From Chloroflexota bacterium (GTDB taxonomy: Bacteria > Chloroflexota > Anaerolineae > Aggregatilineales > Phototrophicaceae), in NCBI GenBank assembly GCA_003696565.1, contig RFHA01000150.1, forward strand, positions 1 to 47,384: DNA of 47,384 nt, given 5' to 3'. Every line of letters begins with the position of its first letter. Position 1 is the stretch's first letter. The notes beneath the pieces are model-generated. The model was not told where the DNA came from, did not search any database, and was given only the letters and a program-made list of their open reading frames with translations. A program made the position numbers and the translations under genes. This document shows positions 8,749-16,908 of this stretch, in pieces.

Positions 8749-9315
8749 TTACGAATCTGCCCGACAAAAGCAATCTACCGTATGATCGTTAACCATTCCC
8801 GCCGCTTGCATCAGTGCGTAACAAATGGTGGGACCAACAAATTTAAACCCACGCGCTTTAAGGTCTTTACTCATGGCACGGGATTCAGATGTTTCAGTGG
8901 GTATCTCTGCTAGTGTTTTCCAGTGATTGATAATGGGTGTACCGTTGACGAATTGCCAGATGTATGAATCAAAGCTACCAAATGCTGCTTGTATTTGAAT
9001 AAATGCTTGAGCATTATGAATTGAGGCACGTATTTTAGCTTGATTGCGGATTAATCCCGGATTGTTCAGCAATGCCTGGACTTTGTTTTCATCATAATGT
9101 GCAATTTTTTCAACATTAAAGTTATCAAATGCTTTGCGGTAATTCTCACGTTTTCGTAACACAGTTAACCAGCTTAACCCCGCCTGAACGCCCTCTAATG
9201 TCAGCATCTCAAACCAGAGCTGGTCATCATGAACCGGAACACCCCATTGTTCATCATGATATTGAATATAAAGCGGATCATCCGTTACCCATGCACAACG
9301 TATTTTGCTATCCAC
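8749..9315 (-). CDS. tag: DNA-3-methyladenine glycosylase I
   Basis: Tag removes 3-methyladenine from alkylated DNA as the first step of base excision repair. The zinc-snap residues of the family are visible: the Cys in RCAW near the N-terminus, the His in YHDEQWG, and the His and Cys in NDHTVDCF near the C-terminus. GFKFVGPTICYALMQAAG is also diagnostic. I place the start at the GTG at 9315 because GGAGGG precedes it by 4 bases; an in-frame GTG at 9330 is possible but lacks a clear site. The start overlaps the stop of the upstream glycosyltransferase, suggesting coupled translation. Confidence 0.93.
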   Translation of the reverse strand: MDSKIRCAWVTDDPLYIQYHDEQWGVPVHDDQLWFEMLTLEGVQAGLSWLTVLRKRENYRKAFDNFNVEKIAHYDENKVQALLNNPGLIRNQAKIRASIHNAQAFIQIQAAFGSFDSYIWQFVNGTPIINHWKTLAEIPTETSESRAMSKDLKARGFKFVGPTICYALMQAAGMVNDHTVDCFCRADS

Positions 9316-11047
9316 AATTCCCTCCGTCACAATCGCCTGTGAACCATGCTTCAGTATAGTTGATGGTCATATCAATCACTTGATGATTTGGAAATTGCTG
9401 GATAATTGCATCGCGTGATTGTCCATTATAATCTCGTGCGACAATAATATCGTTTTCAAAATAAGGGTCTGTAACGGCTATTAAACTCCCATATCCGCGC
9501 CACGTAAATCGACTACCTGGCACAGATGTCACAATAACCAAAATGGGACGCTCATCAATACGGCGCGCAGCGACAGCCTCAATTTTTGCTTGTGTTACGC
9601 CGTTAAACTGATACAATGCCTGAATGCGTGGCACGCTATAATGAATATATGACCAACAGATCAACCCAGTAAACGCTAAAACTCCCATAAAATATAAAAG
9701 CCTAAAACGCTTTAATTGGTGAAATAGTTTGTCAAATGCCAAGGCTGCGATGATCGCCAATGCCGGCAACGCTTCAAAATAATAGCGTGTACTGTAGCGT
9801 TGTGAACCTACCCAATATGCCATATGCCCGCCAATAAGACACACTGCAATTGCCAGCAGAAACCATGTCCAACGTGTTTGATGATCTGGTGGGTAGATGG
9901 CAAAGATAATCAATGGTAATAACATGACCAATATCCCCATCATCAGCCATCGCCAGATTGCTGCTTCATCAGTTATCAAAAAGGTGGCGTTATTCACTAG
10001 TGGTGGTATTAACCATATTAAACCGAGTAGCACCCATGCACGCATCCACCATCGCCTAAAGCCGGCTAATAATCCAAAAGGCAAAATAAAAAAACTTAGC
10101 CCATAAAGCGGAAAATAATCACTTTGTGTACGTAAATGTTCTTGTACCTCTGGAGTAACCTCACCTAAAACCCATCCAAATAAATCCGCAGCTGTTAGTG
10201 ATAAATCATAGCGGGCATGTGCTACCCCTTTGATGATGGTATGCCCGTTGCGCCCATAACCTTCTCCAAAACCAACTCGGTCATAATCCCATACTTTGCG
10301 ATACAGATTTGTTCGATAATCACCACTTGTAATGTGATTATAAAGTGGGATGGCGGCGGCAATTATCAATGTGATGAGAGCAAGCATGACATATGGTGGT
10401 ATAAGCTCACGGGGTTTTTTCAATAGATAAGGCAGGCGTATTATACTCCACAGTATAAAAGGTAGTGCTGCACTGGCAGCGGTTAATTGGCGGTTGATGA
10501 CCAACAGCCCAAGTGCCACGCCGCCCACAATTCCCCAACGTATCCCATGATGCCCTTGTTCAATTCTCCAATATGCTAGGATGAAAAACAACAAGCATGT
10601 GAGCGCGGCAGAATGTCCCATCAGGGTGCCATTTAGCAATAGTGCCATGGGAGAAAATGTCACTAGAGCCGCTGCGATGATCCCTACATCAGGGTGAAAA
10701 ATCTCTTTGCCAATGCGATAGGTGAGGGAGACGGTCAGCATGGCACAAAAAGCATTAATGACCCATGCTTGCCCCATACTTACCCCAAGCGACAAGATAA
10801 ATGACCAACCAGGTGTATATTTGCTGAAGCGTTTGCCATTCATCGTGATGACAAAAGGCTGCCAATAAGCTAGGGAGGGCTGTGGTACATCAGCGGTGAC
10901 CTCACCGTTTGCAAATACCCGTGCTTGAAATAAATAAGCAACTTCATCCTCTAGGTGGGGTAGACGTTCAAACACAGTACGACTCACCACCGCCGCCAAT
11001 AGAAAACTTAAAAATGCCAATAAAATAACTAATGTTTTGTGTATCAT
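9308..11047 (-). CDS. GT-C fold membrane glycosyltransferase (PMT/ArnT-like)
   Basis: This 579-residue protein has about 12 hydrophobic helices and the early acidic motif of GT-C enzymes (PHLEDEVAYLFQARVFANG, residues 31-49) in the first extracytoplasmic loop, where these enzymes bind lipid-linked sugar donors. A soluble C-terminal portion of about 100 residues follows the last helix. By family it should move a sugar from a polyprenyl-phosphate carrier to a lipid, glycan or protein outside the membrane; acceptor and sugar are unknown. The start ATG at 11047 lacks a clear ribosome site. Its stop overlaps the start of tag. Confidence 0.82.
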   Translation of the reverse strand: MIHKTLVILLAFLSFLLAAVVSRTVFERLPHLEDEVAYLFQARVFANGEVTADVPQPSLAYWQPFVITMNGKRFSKYTPGWSFILSLGVSMGQAWVINAFCAMLTVSLTYRIGKEIFHPDVGIIAAALVTFSPMALLLNGTLMGHSAALTCLLFFILAYWRIEQGHHGIRWGIVGGVALGLLVINRQLTAASAALPFILWSIIRLPYLLKKPRELIPPYVMLALITLIIAAAIPLYNHITSGDYRTNLYRKVWDYDRVGFGEGYGRNGHTIIKGVAHARYDLSLTAADLFGWVLGEVTPEVQEHLRTQSDYFPLYGLSFFILPFGLLAGFRRWWMRAWVLLGLIWLIPPLVNNATFLITDEAAIWRWLMMGILVMLLPLIIFAIYPPDHQTRWTWFLLAIAVCLIGGHMAYWVGSQRYSTRYYFEALPALAIIAALAFDKLFHQLKRFRLLYFMGVLAFTGLICWSYIHYSVPRIQALYQFNGVTQAKIEAVAARRIDERPILVIVTSVPGSRFTWRGYGSLIAVTDPYFENDIIVARDYNGQSRDAIIQQFPNHQVIDMTINYTEAWFTGDCDGGNCG

Positions 11048-11072
11048 ACGGTGTATTGTAATGGATAGATTA

Positions 11073-11360
11073 TTATTTGTTCCATGATTGCTTTTCTGCT
11101 GACCAGTCTAAATCAAATTCTTGATTACTTTGGATTGCTTGGATGATTGGCATGAGAAAATCAGATATTTTTTCAATTACAGTCTCAAACGTAATCGATG
11201 TTGTCTTTAAATTCCTATTACAAAAGCCATTCCATTGTGTTATTTTGTAGAATAAACGTTCCATAGCATAGCGTTCAAGCAAAAAATCAAGATTTTCTTT
11301 CCGATCTTTTGCTAGATTTTTTAAGCGTTGAAACACAGATTGTCCAATATCTTTACTCAT
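11073..11360 (-). pseudogene. AbiEii-type toxin remnant with internal in-frame deletion
   Basis: AbiEii toxins are nucleotidyltransferases of about 290 residues. The 95 residues here start like the family (IGQSVFQRLKNLAKDRKENLDFLLERYAMERLFYKIT). They then jump directly to what looks like the family's C-terminal end (QWNGFCNRN, then FETVIEKISDFLMPIIQAI). The whole catalytic core, which should carry the GSx10DLD motif, is absent, so no toxin activity is expected. The reading frame is intact across the junction. The start ATG overlaps the antitoxin stop (ATGA), the normal arrangement of an abiE operon. The family assignment is by motif memory, not by search. Confidence 0.75.
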
Positions 11361-11953
11361 GAAATTGCCTCCAGATAGGGTCTCATAACATTTGTCATGC
11401 GGCACACTTTTGCTGCCTGCCAGATTTCGTTGATGGTTGCGCGCTTCTGATAGAGTGCATCGCGCAGTGCCTCTAGTGCGATATCTAGCCCAATTTTGTT
11501 GCGGAACTTAAAGCAATCGGCAATGGTCTTGGCAACGCTATATACTTTAACCTCAACATGATTAACTTCATGTGTTTCAATCCCAAAGTGGAAAGCTTTG
11601 CCAGAGAACCGGAATACATTAACAGGCGGATAATCAATTTGAGGTTTCCAACTTGTACCTTCTATGGCTATCCATATCTCATGTGGTAGTTGTGTGGTTA
11701 GGTCATGGAAACGCAGCGCAGAAACCAGACACACAACACTATTAGGTGCACGTGTTGCAATTTCTGCCAGATCACTATGCTCATGCATCATCGTATCTGG
11801 CAGAGTATAAAGCCCACGCCCCACACGCTCCATACTTCCCTGCTCAACCATGCGCTGAAGATAAACACGTTGAATCCCAAGTGCTTCAATATCTTTAGGG
11901 CGGATAATTCCTTCTTGTTGTGCCAGCGTTAGTATCTGCTGATAACGATCCAG
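11357..11953 (-). CDS. AbiEi-type antitoxin / transcriptional repressor (type IV TA), non-standard start
   Basis: The protein matches the AbiEi antitoxin family: an N-terminal winged-helix part (YQQILTLAQQEGIIRPKDIE, then VYLQRMVEQGSMERVGRGLYTLP) and a C-terminal domain (VEVKVYSVAKTIADCFKFRNKIGLDIALEALRDAL). The first ATG is at 11851, which would cut off half of the DNA-binding domain. The frame is open and family-like up to 11965, but contains no ATG, GTG or TTG there. A CTG at 11953, 10 bases after GAGG, gives the normal length of 198 residues. AbiEi proteins repress their own operon. The gene may be intact with a CTG start, or start-defective. Confidence 0.72.
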   Translation of the reverse strand: MDRYQQILTLAQQEGIIRPKDIEALGIQRVYLQRMVEQGSMERVGRGLYTLPDTMMHEHSDLAEIATRAPNSVVCLVSALRFHDLTTQLPHEIWIAIEGTSWKPQIDYPPVNVFRFSGKAFHFGIETHEVNHVEVKVYSVAKTIADCFKFRNKIGLDIALEALRDALYQKRATINEIWQAAKVCRMTNVMRPYLEAIS

Positions 11954-12022
11954 TGTTACATTACCTCAATAAATATCAATATCTATTTAGGTAATGTAAC
12001 AAGTATTCCAATGAAATGTCAA
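11954..12022 (-). promoter_or_regulatory. abiE promoter with 13-bp inverted-repeat operator
   Basis: TGTTACATTACCT (11954-11966) and AGGTAATGTAACA (11989-12001) form a perfect 13-bp inverted repeat with 22 bases between. On the minus strand TTGACA (complement of 12017-12022) is followed 18 bases later by the extended -10 TGTTACATT (complement of 11993-12001), which lies inside one repeat arm. A repressor bound to the repeat would cover the -10 box and the start region, as expected for AbiEi autoregulation. Confidence 0.7.
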
Positions 12023-12037
12023 GTTTAAAACTAACAC

Positions 12038-12066
12038 TTGGCATCATTTGCTCACTTGTTTATAAT
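12038..12066 (+). promoter_or_regulatory. Promoter of rplI
   Basis: TTGGCA (12038-12043) and TATAAT (12061-12066) are 17 bases apart, upstream of rplI. This is the cleanest sigma-70-type promoter in the window. Its -35 box lies 15 bases from that of the divergent abiE promoter. The predicted transcript has a leader of about 70 bases. Confidence 0.8.
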
Positions 12067-12094
12067 ACAAGCCGTTTCGTAAATGCTGCACCCA

Positions 12095-12116
12095 CACCTC
12101 TCGCGACCGGGAGGTG
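12095..12116 (+). other. Stem-loop in the rplI leader
   Basis: CACCTC and GAGGTG form a 6-bp stem around a GC-rich 10-base loop in the rplI 5' leader, about 30 bases before the start codon. It could be a binding site in the mRNA leader; no known leader family is recognised. Confidence 0.4.
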
Positions 12117-12145
12117 CTGATGTTAATAGAGAAGGAATCGTTTCG

Positions 12146-12787
12146 ATGAAAGTTATCCTCCTGGATTATGTATATAAGCATGGTGTGGCGGGTGAAGTGA
12201 TCGATGTCGCAGACGGGTTCGCACGGAATTTCCTAATCCCCAAAGGATTAGCTGTTCAAGCCACAGAAGCTGAATTAAAACGTGCCGCCAAACTGCGCGA
12301 ACAAGCCGCCGCCAAGCGTGCCGCGCTGGAAAATAAGATGAATGAATTGGCGAAAATTATTGACGGCGTGGAGTTAATCTTTGGTCGTCGTGCCGCTTCA
12401 ACGGGCAAGTTATTTGGCTCGGTGACTACTCAAGAAATTGCAGATGCCCTGCTAGAAAAAACTGGTGTAGACATCAACCGTCGACGGATTAGTCAGCAAG
12501 GTGTGCGTGAATTGGGCACCCATGAAGTGCCAGTACGCCTAGGTACAGAAATTTCACCTGTACTGAAGATTACGGTTGTGCGGGAAGACGAGTTGGCTGA
12601 ATATCTTGCAAAGCGTGAACGTGAAGCCGCACAAGAAGCACAAGCACTAGAAGACTCAGAAGATGTCCAGGCGCAAGCTGAGGACATGCAGACTGAGGTT
12701 ATCCCAGCCACTACGGTGCAAGAAGCAGTGGAGCAACTACAACAAGACGATGCGCCACAAGAAGGACAAACACCGGCTGGTGAGTAA
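12146..12787 (+). CDS. rplI: Large ribosomal subunit protein bL9 with acidic C-terminal extension
   Basis: bL9 sits at the base of the L1 stalk of the 50S subunit. The start at 12146 gives the canonical MKVILLDYVYKHG opening, then GFARNFLIPKGLAVQAT, the connecting helix rich in Ala/Lys/Arg, and the C-terminal rRNA-binding domain (GKLFGSVTTQEIADAL, then VPVRLGTEISPVLKITV). An in-frame ATG at 12083 lies too close to the promoter. Typical bL9 has about 150 residues; this one has 213, the excess being a Glu/Gln/Asp-rich low-complexity tail. AAGGA lies about 10 bases before the ATG. A terminator-like hairpin separates it from the next gene. Confidence 0.95.
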   Translation: MKVILLDYVYKHGVAGEVIDVADGFARNFLIPKGLAVQATEAELKRAAKLREQAAAKRAALENKMNELAKIIDGVELIFGRRAASTGKLFGSVTTQEIADALLEKTGVDINRRRISQQGVRELGTHEVPVRLGTEISPVLKITVVREDELAEYLAKREREAAQEAQALEDSEDVQAQAEDMQTEVIPATTVQEAVEQLQQDDAPQEGQTPAGE

Positions 12788-12813
12788 ACACACTTTTTAA
12801 TTCACTTAACAAT

Positions 12814-12850
12814 GACCCCGCCGTTTGTTTGGTTTGGGGTCGTTTTGTTT
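12814..12850 (+). terminator. Terminator or attenuator between rplI and the rodZ-like gene
   Basis: GACCCC and GGGGTC form a 6-bp stem with a 16-base loop, followed by GTTTTGTTT. It lies 27 bases after the rplI stop and 14 bases before the next start codon, so partial read-through is likely. Confidence 0.6.
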
Positions 12851-12863
12851 ACAGAACTGCTTT

Positions 12864-14102
12864 ATGGACTCCTATTCACTTGGTCGTTATCTTAAAGAAG
12901 CACGGGAAGAACAAGAGCTGACGTTAGACGACGCGGTTGCGAAGTCTCGTATTCGTCGGTATATCTTAGAATCCTTTGAACAAGGACAGTTTAATGTCGG
13001 TGCGTCTGAGGTACAAATCCGTGGCTTTTTACGTAACTATGCCCGCTTCCTTAAGCTAGATGAAGACCTCGTGATTCAATATTATGAATCGACTCTCGGT
13101 GGTGGGCGGCGTGCATCTCGGCGTAAGCGTGATACATCAGAAAACGCCATCCTATCACGCAAATTAACCGATACCAATCCCAATAAACAACACATCCCCT
13201 TAGGAGATCAGCAGGACGCTGCCCGGCAACGTTTCCTCAGGATAATCAATATCATAACAGTGGCATTAGTTGCTGGTGCAGCTGTTGCGGTTATTGTGTT
13301 TGTTGTCATACAGTTATTGCAACAATCACAAACGACCTCACAAAGTTCACCAGATATTTTAGCCGCATTACCACCATCACCAACGCCAACAATTCCACCC
13401 ACGTTTACTCCGCGTCCACAGGCTTCTCCCTTGCCGATGTTGCCTAGTAATTACACTGGCAGTGGTGTTGCCATTACAGTTGAATTTCAACAACGATCTT
13501 GGGCGCAAATTACAGTAGATGGGGCAGAGCAGTTTGTTGGCATCGCTAAGCCAGGTGAGGTTATGCAATTTGATGGCTTAAATGAAATTGTGCTTGTTGC
13601 AACCAATGCGCGGGCGTTAAATATTATCTACAATGGGCAACAACAAGGTGTGTTTGGTGGGCGTGGTCAACGGGTAGATATTCGATTTACAGCAAATGAC
13701 TTGGATATTCAAACAGGACCCGGCTATGACCCCACGCCGATTTTCACCGCTACACCCACACCAACACGTGAGCAGATTGCCGCAACAATCATCGCAGAAC
13801 GTACCCCTACATCTACACCAGGTCCAAGTCCTACGCCGTCAGCCACTTATACGCCAAGTGATACACCGACCATAACATTGACCCCATCACTGACATTTAC
13901 ACCATCAGCAACCTATACACCAAGTAATACACCGACCATGACGCTTACGCCATCGGCTACTTATACACCGAGCAATACGCCAACCATTACATCCACGCCG
14001 ACTATCACGTCAACGCCAACAATGACGTTGACACCATCACCAACGGCGATTCTACCGCCACGCATGACACCGATTCGATTAACACCTTCAAAGGATGGAT
14101 AG
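12864..14102 (+). CDS. RodZ-like protein: HTH, one membrane helix, extracytoplasmic domain and Thr/Pro-rich tail
   Basis: Order of parts in 412 residues: an N-terminal helix-turn-helix of the RodZ type (SLGRYLKEAREEQELTLDDAVAKSRI, residues about 4-70), a basic linker, one membrane helix (IINIITVALVAGAAVAVIVFVVIQLL), a Pro-rich spacer, a beta-rich DUF4115-like domain (AITVEFQQRSWAQITVDGA), and a Ser/Thr/Pro repeat tail. RodZ links the MreB cytoskeleton to the cell-wall machinery, but in Chloroflexota such proteins are little studied and a regulatory role is also possible. I chose ATG 12864 because it gives the family N-terminus; no clear ribosome site is visible. The stop lies one base before the rimO start. 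Confidence 0.8.
   Translation: MDSYSLGRYLKEAREEQELTLDDAVAKSRIRRYILESFEQGQFNVGASEVQIRGFLRNYARFLKLDEDLVIQYYESTLGGGRRASRRKRDTSENAILSRKLTDTNPNKQHIPLGDQQDAARQRFLRIINIITVALVAGAAVAVIVFVVIQLLQQSQTTSQSSPDILAALPPSPTPTIPPTFTPRPQASPLPMLPSNYTGSGVAITVEFQQRSWAQITVDGAEQFVGIAKPGEVMQFDGLNEIVLVATNARALNIIYNGQQQGVFGGRGQRVDIRFTANDLDIQTGPGYDPTPIFTATPTPTREQIAATIIAERTPTSTPGPSPTPSATYTPSDTPTITLTPSLTFTPSATYTPSNTPTMTLTPSATYTPSNTPTITSTPTITSTPTMTLTPSPTAILPPRMTPIRLTPSKDG
13840..14040 (+). repeat. In-gene tandem repeat coding for Thr/Pro-rich tail
   Basis: Three degenerate copies of a unit coding for ATYTPSxTPTxTLTPS lie back to back with shorter TPT/TST units between them. They form the extracytoplasmic tail of the RodZ-like protein. 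The DNA copies differ mainly at third codon positions. Confidence 0.75.
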
Positions 14103-14103
14103 G

Positions 14104-15537
14104 ATGAAGAACAAGTATTATCTGTTGAGCCTGGGTTGTTCAAAAAATACCGTTGATTCTGAAAGCATCGCACAAATCTTGAATCAACACGGTATGCATG
14201 GGGTAGGTGATCCAACTCATGCTGAGGTGTTGATTGTTAATACCTGTGGATTTATTGACGCTGCTAAGGAAGAATCCATCAACGCTTTAAGGGAATTAGT
14301 GGATATTAAAACCGCGAACCAAATGGTGATCGCAGCGGGTTGCCTGTCTCAACGTTATGGTAAGGATTTGATCCAATACGTACCAGGGTTGGATGGTGTT
14401 ATTGGTACACGCCGCTGGATGGATATTTTTGATTTAATCAAACGGCTTCGTAAGCGCAAACATCCAGAACCGATGTATCACTTACCAACTGATGCGAAAG
14501 TTGTTGGCTTAGATGAACGTGGTGTATTACGTGCCAGCGTGCAGGGGGCAAGTGCCTACCTCAAAATCGCAGATGGGTGTCGCCGTCCATGTGCTTTTTG
14601 CGCCATCCCTAAAATCAAAGGAACAGCGGTCAGTCGTCCGGTAGAATCAATCGTTGCGGAAGCAGTCCGCTTACAAGAACTTGGCGTGAAGGAAATCATG
14701 CTCATCGCCCAAGATAGCACAGATTATGGCTACGATTTAGGGCTGAAGGATGGCTTGGCACATCTTTTAGATGAAATTGTCGCCGCCGCGCCGGAAATCC
14801 CATGGATTCGCATTATGTATGCTTATCCTGGGTATGTTACCCCACGCTTGATGGAGACAATGGCAAAGCATAAGCAAGTTTTGCCGTATTTGGATATTCC
14901 ATTACAACATGGGCATCGTGAAACACTGAAACGGATGAAGCGACCGGCAAAAATCGAATGGGTCTATGAAACAATTTCTAAATTACGACAAACAATGCCA
15001 GAACTTGCCGTCCGAACAACATTTATCGTTGGTTATCCTGGTGAGACGGATGAAGAATTTGATGCACTCATGCAATTTGTGGATGACCTGCAATTTGATC
15101 GTGTTGGGGTTTTCAAATATTCCTATGAGATTGGAACACCTAGTGCCACCTTGCCTAATCATGTGGCAGATGAGGTAAAACAGGCTCGTTGGGAACGTCT
15201 TATGGAACATCAGCAGCAGATTAGCCTGGCGAAAAACCAAGCGTTCGTGGGCAAAACATTGGATATTTTGGTGGAAGGGCATGGTGCCGGAGAAGACGAA
15301 AACGGTAATCTGCTAGATGAAACTATTAGCTTGGGGCGCAGTTATCGTGATGCGCCAGAAATTGATGGGTATGTCTTGGTTGAAGGCGAGCTACCTATTG
15401 GGGAGATTGTTCCCGTTCGTATTACTGGCGCAACAACTTACGATCTGATAGCAACTGTTGATACAACTAAACCACAAATCATAAAACCTGGTACAATCTA
15501 TAGCGAAGGGATGATTGATCTCGATTCGATTTTATGA
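14104..15537 (+). CDS. rimO: Ribosomal protein uS12 methylthiotransferase RimO
   Basis: RimO is a radical-SAM enzyme that adds a methylthio group to an Asp of ribosomal protein uS12. The N-terminal UPF0004 domain shows its three cluster-binding Cys (LGCSKN, NTCGF, AAGCLSQ). The radical-SAM motif is CRRPCAFC (CxxxCxxC), followed by IPLQHGH and RTTFIVGYPGE, and a C-terminal TRAM domain (about 70 residues). GCSKNTVDSE distinguishes RimO from the tRNA enzyme MiaB. The start ATG at 14104 has AAGGA 8 bases upstream; the ATG at 14095 would have none. It directly follows the rodZ-like gene. Confidence 0.93.
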   Translation: MKNKYYLLSLGCSKNTVDSESIAQILNQHGMHGVGDPTHAEVLIVNTCGFIDAAKEESINALRELVDIKTANQMVIAAGCLSQRYGKDLIQYVPGLDGVIGTRRWMDIFDLIKRLRKRKHPEPMYHLPTDAKVVGLDERGVLRASVQGASAYLKIADGCRRPCAFCAIPKIKGTAVSRPVESIVAEAVRLQELGVKEIMLIAQDSTDYGYDLGLKDGLAHLLDEIVAAAPEIPWIRIMYAYPGYVTPRLMETMAKHKQVLPYLDIPLQHGHRETLKRMKRPAKIEWVYETISKLRQTMPELAVRTTFIVGYPGETDEEFDALMQFVDDLQFDRVGVFKYSYEIGTPSATLPNHVADEVKQARWERLMEHQQQISLAKNQAFVGKTLDILVEGHGAGEDENGNLLDETISLGRSYRDAPEIDGYVLVEGELPIGEIVPVRITGATTYDLIATVDTTKPQIIKPGTIYSEGMIDLDSIL

Positions 15538-15559
15538 TCAAACTATAGGCATCAATAAA

Positions 15560-15937
15560 ATGCCCGTAAAAATTTCTTGGCAAGTTAATAATCGCATTTT
15601 GCTAGTTACAGGCTTTGATGAAGTTACATTTGAGGATTTAAATCCGGTTAATGATCTGCTGTTAGCCACACTTAAAAATGATACAGTACATTTAATTGTT
15701 GATCGACGTTTGATCACAAAGTATCCTCTTAACATCATCAAGCTAAAAAACACACTTAGCAGTTTGAACCATCCTAACTTTGGGTGGTTACTGATTGTTG
15801 ATGAACAAGATGCAATGCGGGATTTTTTGATAGGGATTGTGACGCAACTAATGCGGACACCATTTCGACGAATCGAAACCTTAGATGATGCAATAACATT
15901 TCTGTACCAGCATGATGAAACGCTTAGTCGTGTTTAA
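15560..15937 (+). CDS. Small protein of unknown function, possible STAS-like fold
   Basis: I do not firmly recognise this 125-residue protein. Its pattern alternates strands and helices (KISWQVNNRILLVTGFDEV, HLIVDRRLI, FGWLLIVDEQD, then a helix and RRIETLDDAITFLYQ), which loosely resembles STAS-type or related small alpha/beta domains. There is no signal peptide or membrane helix. The start at 15560 follows rimO by 22 bases, so they may share a transcript. Its stop overlaps the stop of the convergent RNase Z gene within a TTAA palindrome. Confidence 0.6.
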   Translation: MPVKISWQVNNRILLVTGFDEVTFEDLNPVNDLLLATLKNDTVHLIVDRRLITKYPLNIIKLKNTLSSLNHPNFGWLLIVDEQDAMRDFLIGIVTQLMRTPFRRIETLDDAITFLYQHDETLSRV

Positions 15938-16908
15938 TCTAACAGATCATCTATTTCGGGTTCGGTATCTTTTTTGAGCGCGGTTTGTCCCCGTCGGATC
16001 ATAAAATGATCTAAATCCCGCACAACATAAGCACTTGGATAAACACCTTGCGCCTCTGCAATCATATCTCGCTCACGATACCGCCTTGAGACGTGGTTAA
16101 TTAATAACGATTTTACGTTGGCTTTAATTGCCAATTCTGCTGCTTGTTTGACTGTGATATGCCCAAACAAACTTGCTTCTGTTGCTTCACTATCTAAAAA
16201 TGTGCCTTCAATTACTAATGTGTCAGCATCCTGGACATATTCAACTAAATTATCTGTTCTTGCAGTATCACCTACATAAGCCAACTTAGTACCCTTGATT
16301 GGTTCCCCTAAGACCATATCCGGCGTGATAATTCTACCATCTGATAGTGTGATAGCATCCCCTTTGACTAGTTTGCCGCGCTCTGGTCCCGCAGGTACAC
16401 CCAACGCCTCAGCTTTTTCAACTAAAAACGGGCGATGGGCGTGTTCTTCAAAAACATACCCCCAATTACCATGCCCGCGATGTGTTACTGGGAATGCTGT
16501 TACACTAAATCGCTTGGTTTCAATGATTTTGCCAGGCTTTGTGATGTCAATGAGATGGATAGGGATCGGTGGTTTTTCGTTTCTCAGTACAACATCATAA
16601 ATCAACGCTTGAATGCGGTCTAAAGCAGGTTTACCGCCCCAAATTTCAATTTCATTGATTCCACCTTCCCAACGGACAAACGTGGAAAGCAATCCACCTA
16701 ACCCTAGAATATGATCCAAATGAGAATGTGTGATGAGGATTTTGGTCAACTTTTTAAAACCAATGCCACTGCGTAGAATTTGGCGTTGTGTGCCTTCTCC
16801 ACAGTCAATTAAAAAACGATGCTCACCTGCCAAAATAACCGAAGACGTTAACCCACGATAGACTGATGGGGCAGATGCTGATGTGCCAAGAAATAGAATC
16901 TCAAACAT
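15934..16908 (-). CDS. rnz: Ribonuclease Z
   Basis: RNase Z cuts tRNA precursors after the discriminator base. The metallo-beta-lactamase motif HSHLDH (His61, His63, Asp65, His66) is present, with VTHRGHGNWGYVFEE for the substrate arm region, YVGDTART for a metal ligand and LLINHVSRRY toward the end. A length of 324 residues is normal for the bacterial short form. Its start overlaps the stop of the upstream membrane glycosyltransferase (TAATG), placing it at the end of the long minus-strand run that starts near 26400. Confidence 0.93.
   Translation of the reverse strand: MFEILFLGTSASAPSVYRGLTSSVILAGEHRFLIDCGEGTQRQILRSGIGFKKLTKILITHSHLDHILGLGGLLSTFVRWEGGINEIEIWGGKPALDRIQALIYDVVLRNEKPPIPIHLIDITKPGKIIETKRFSVTAFPVTHRGHGNWGYVFEEHAHRPFLVEKAEALGVPAGPERGKLVKGDAITLSDGRIITPDMVLGEPIKGTKLAYVGDTARTDNLVEYVQDADTLVIEGTFLDSEATEASLFGHITVKQAAELAIKANVKSLLINHVSRRYRERDMIAEAQGVYPSAYVVRDLDHFMIRRGQTALKKDTEPEIDDLLD

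Noticed and set aside
12083-12145. 21-residue N-terminal extension of bL9 from the ATG at 12083
   Set aside because: That ATG is only 16 bases after the -10 box and its codons cover the leader hairpin; the canonical MKVILL start at 12146 has its own ribosome site.
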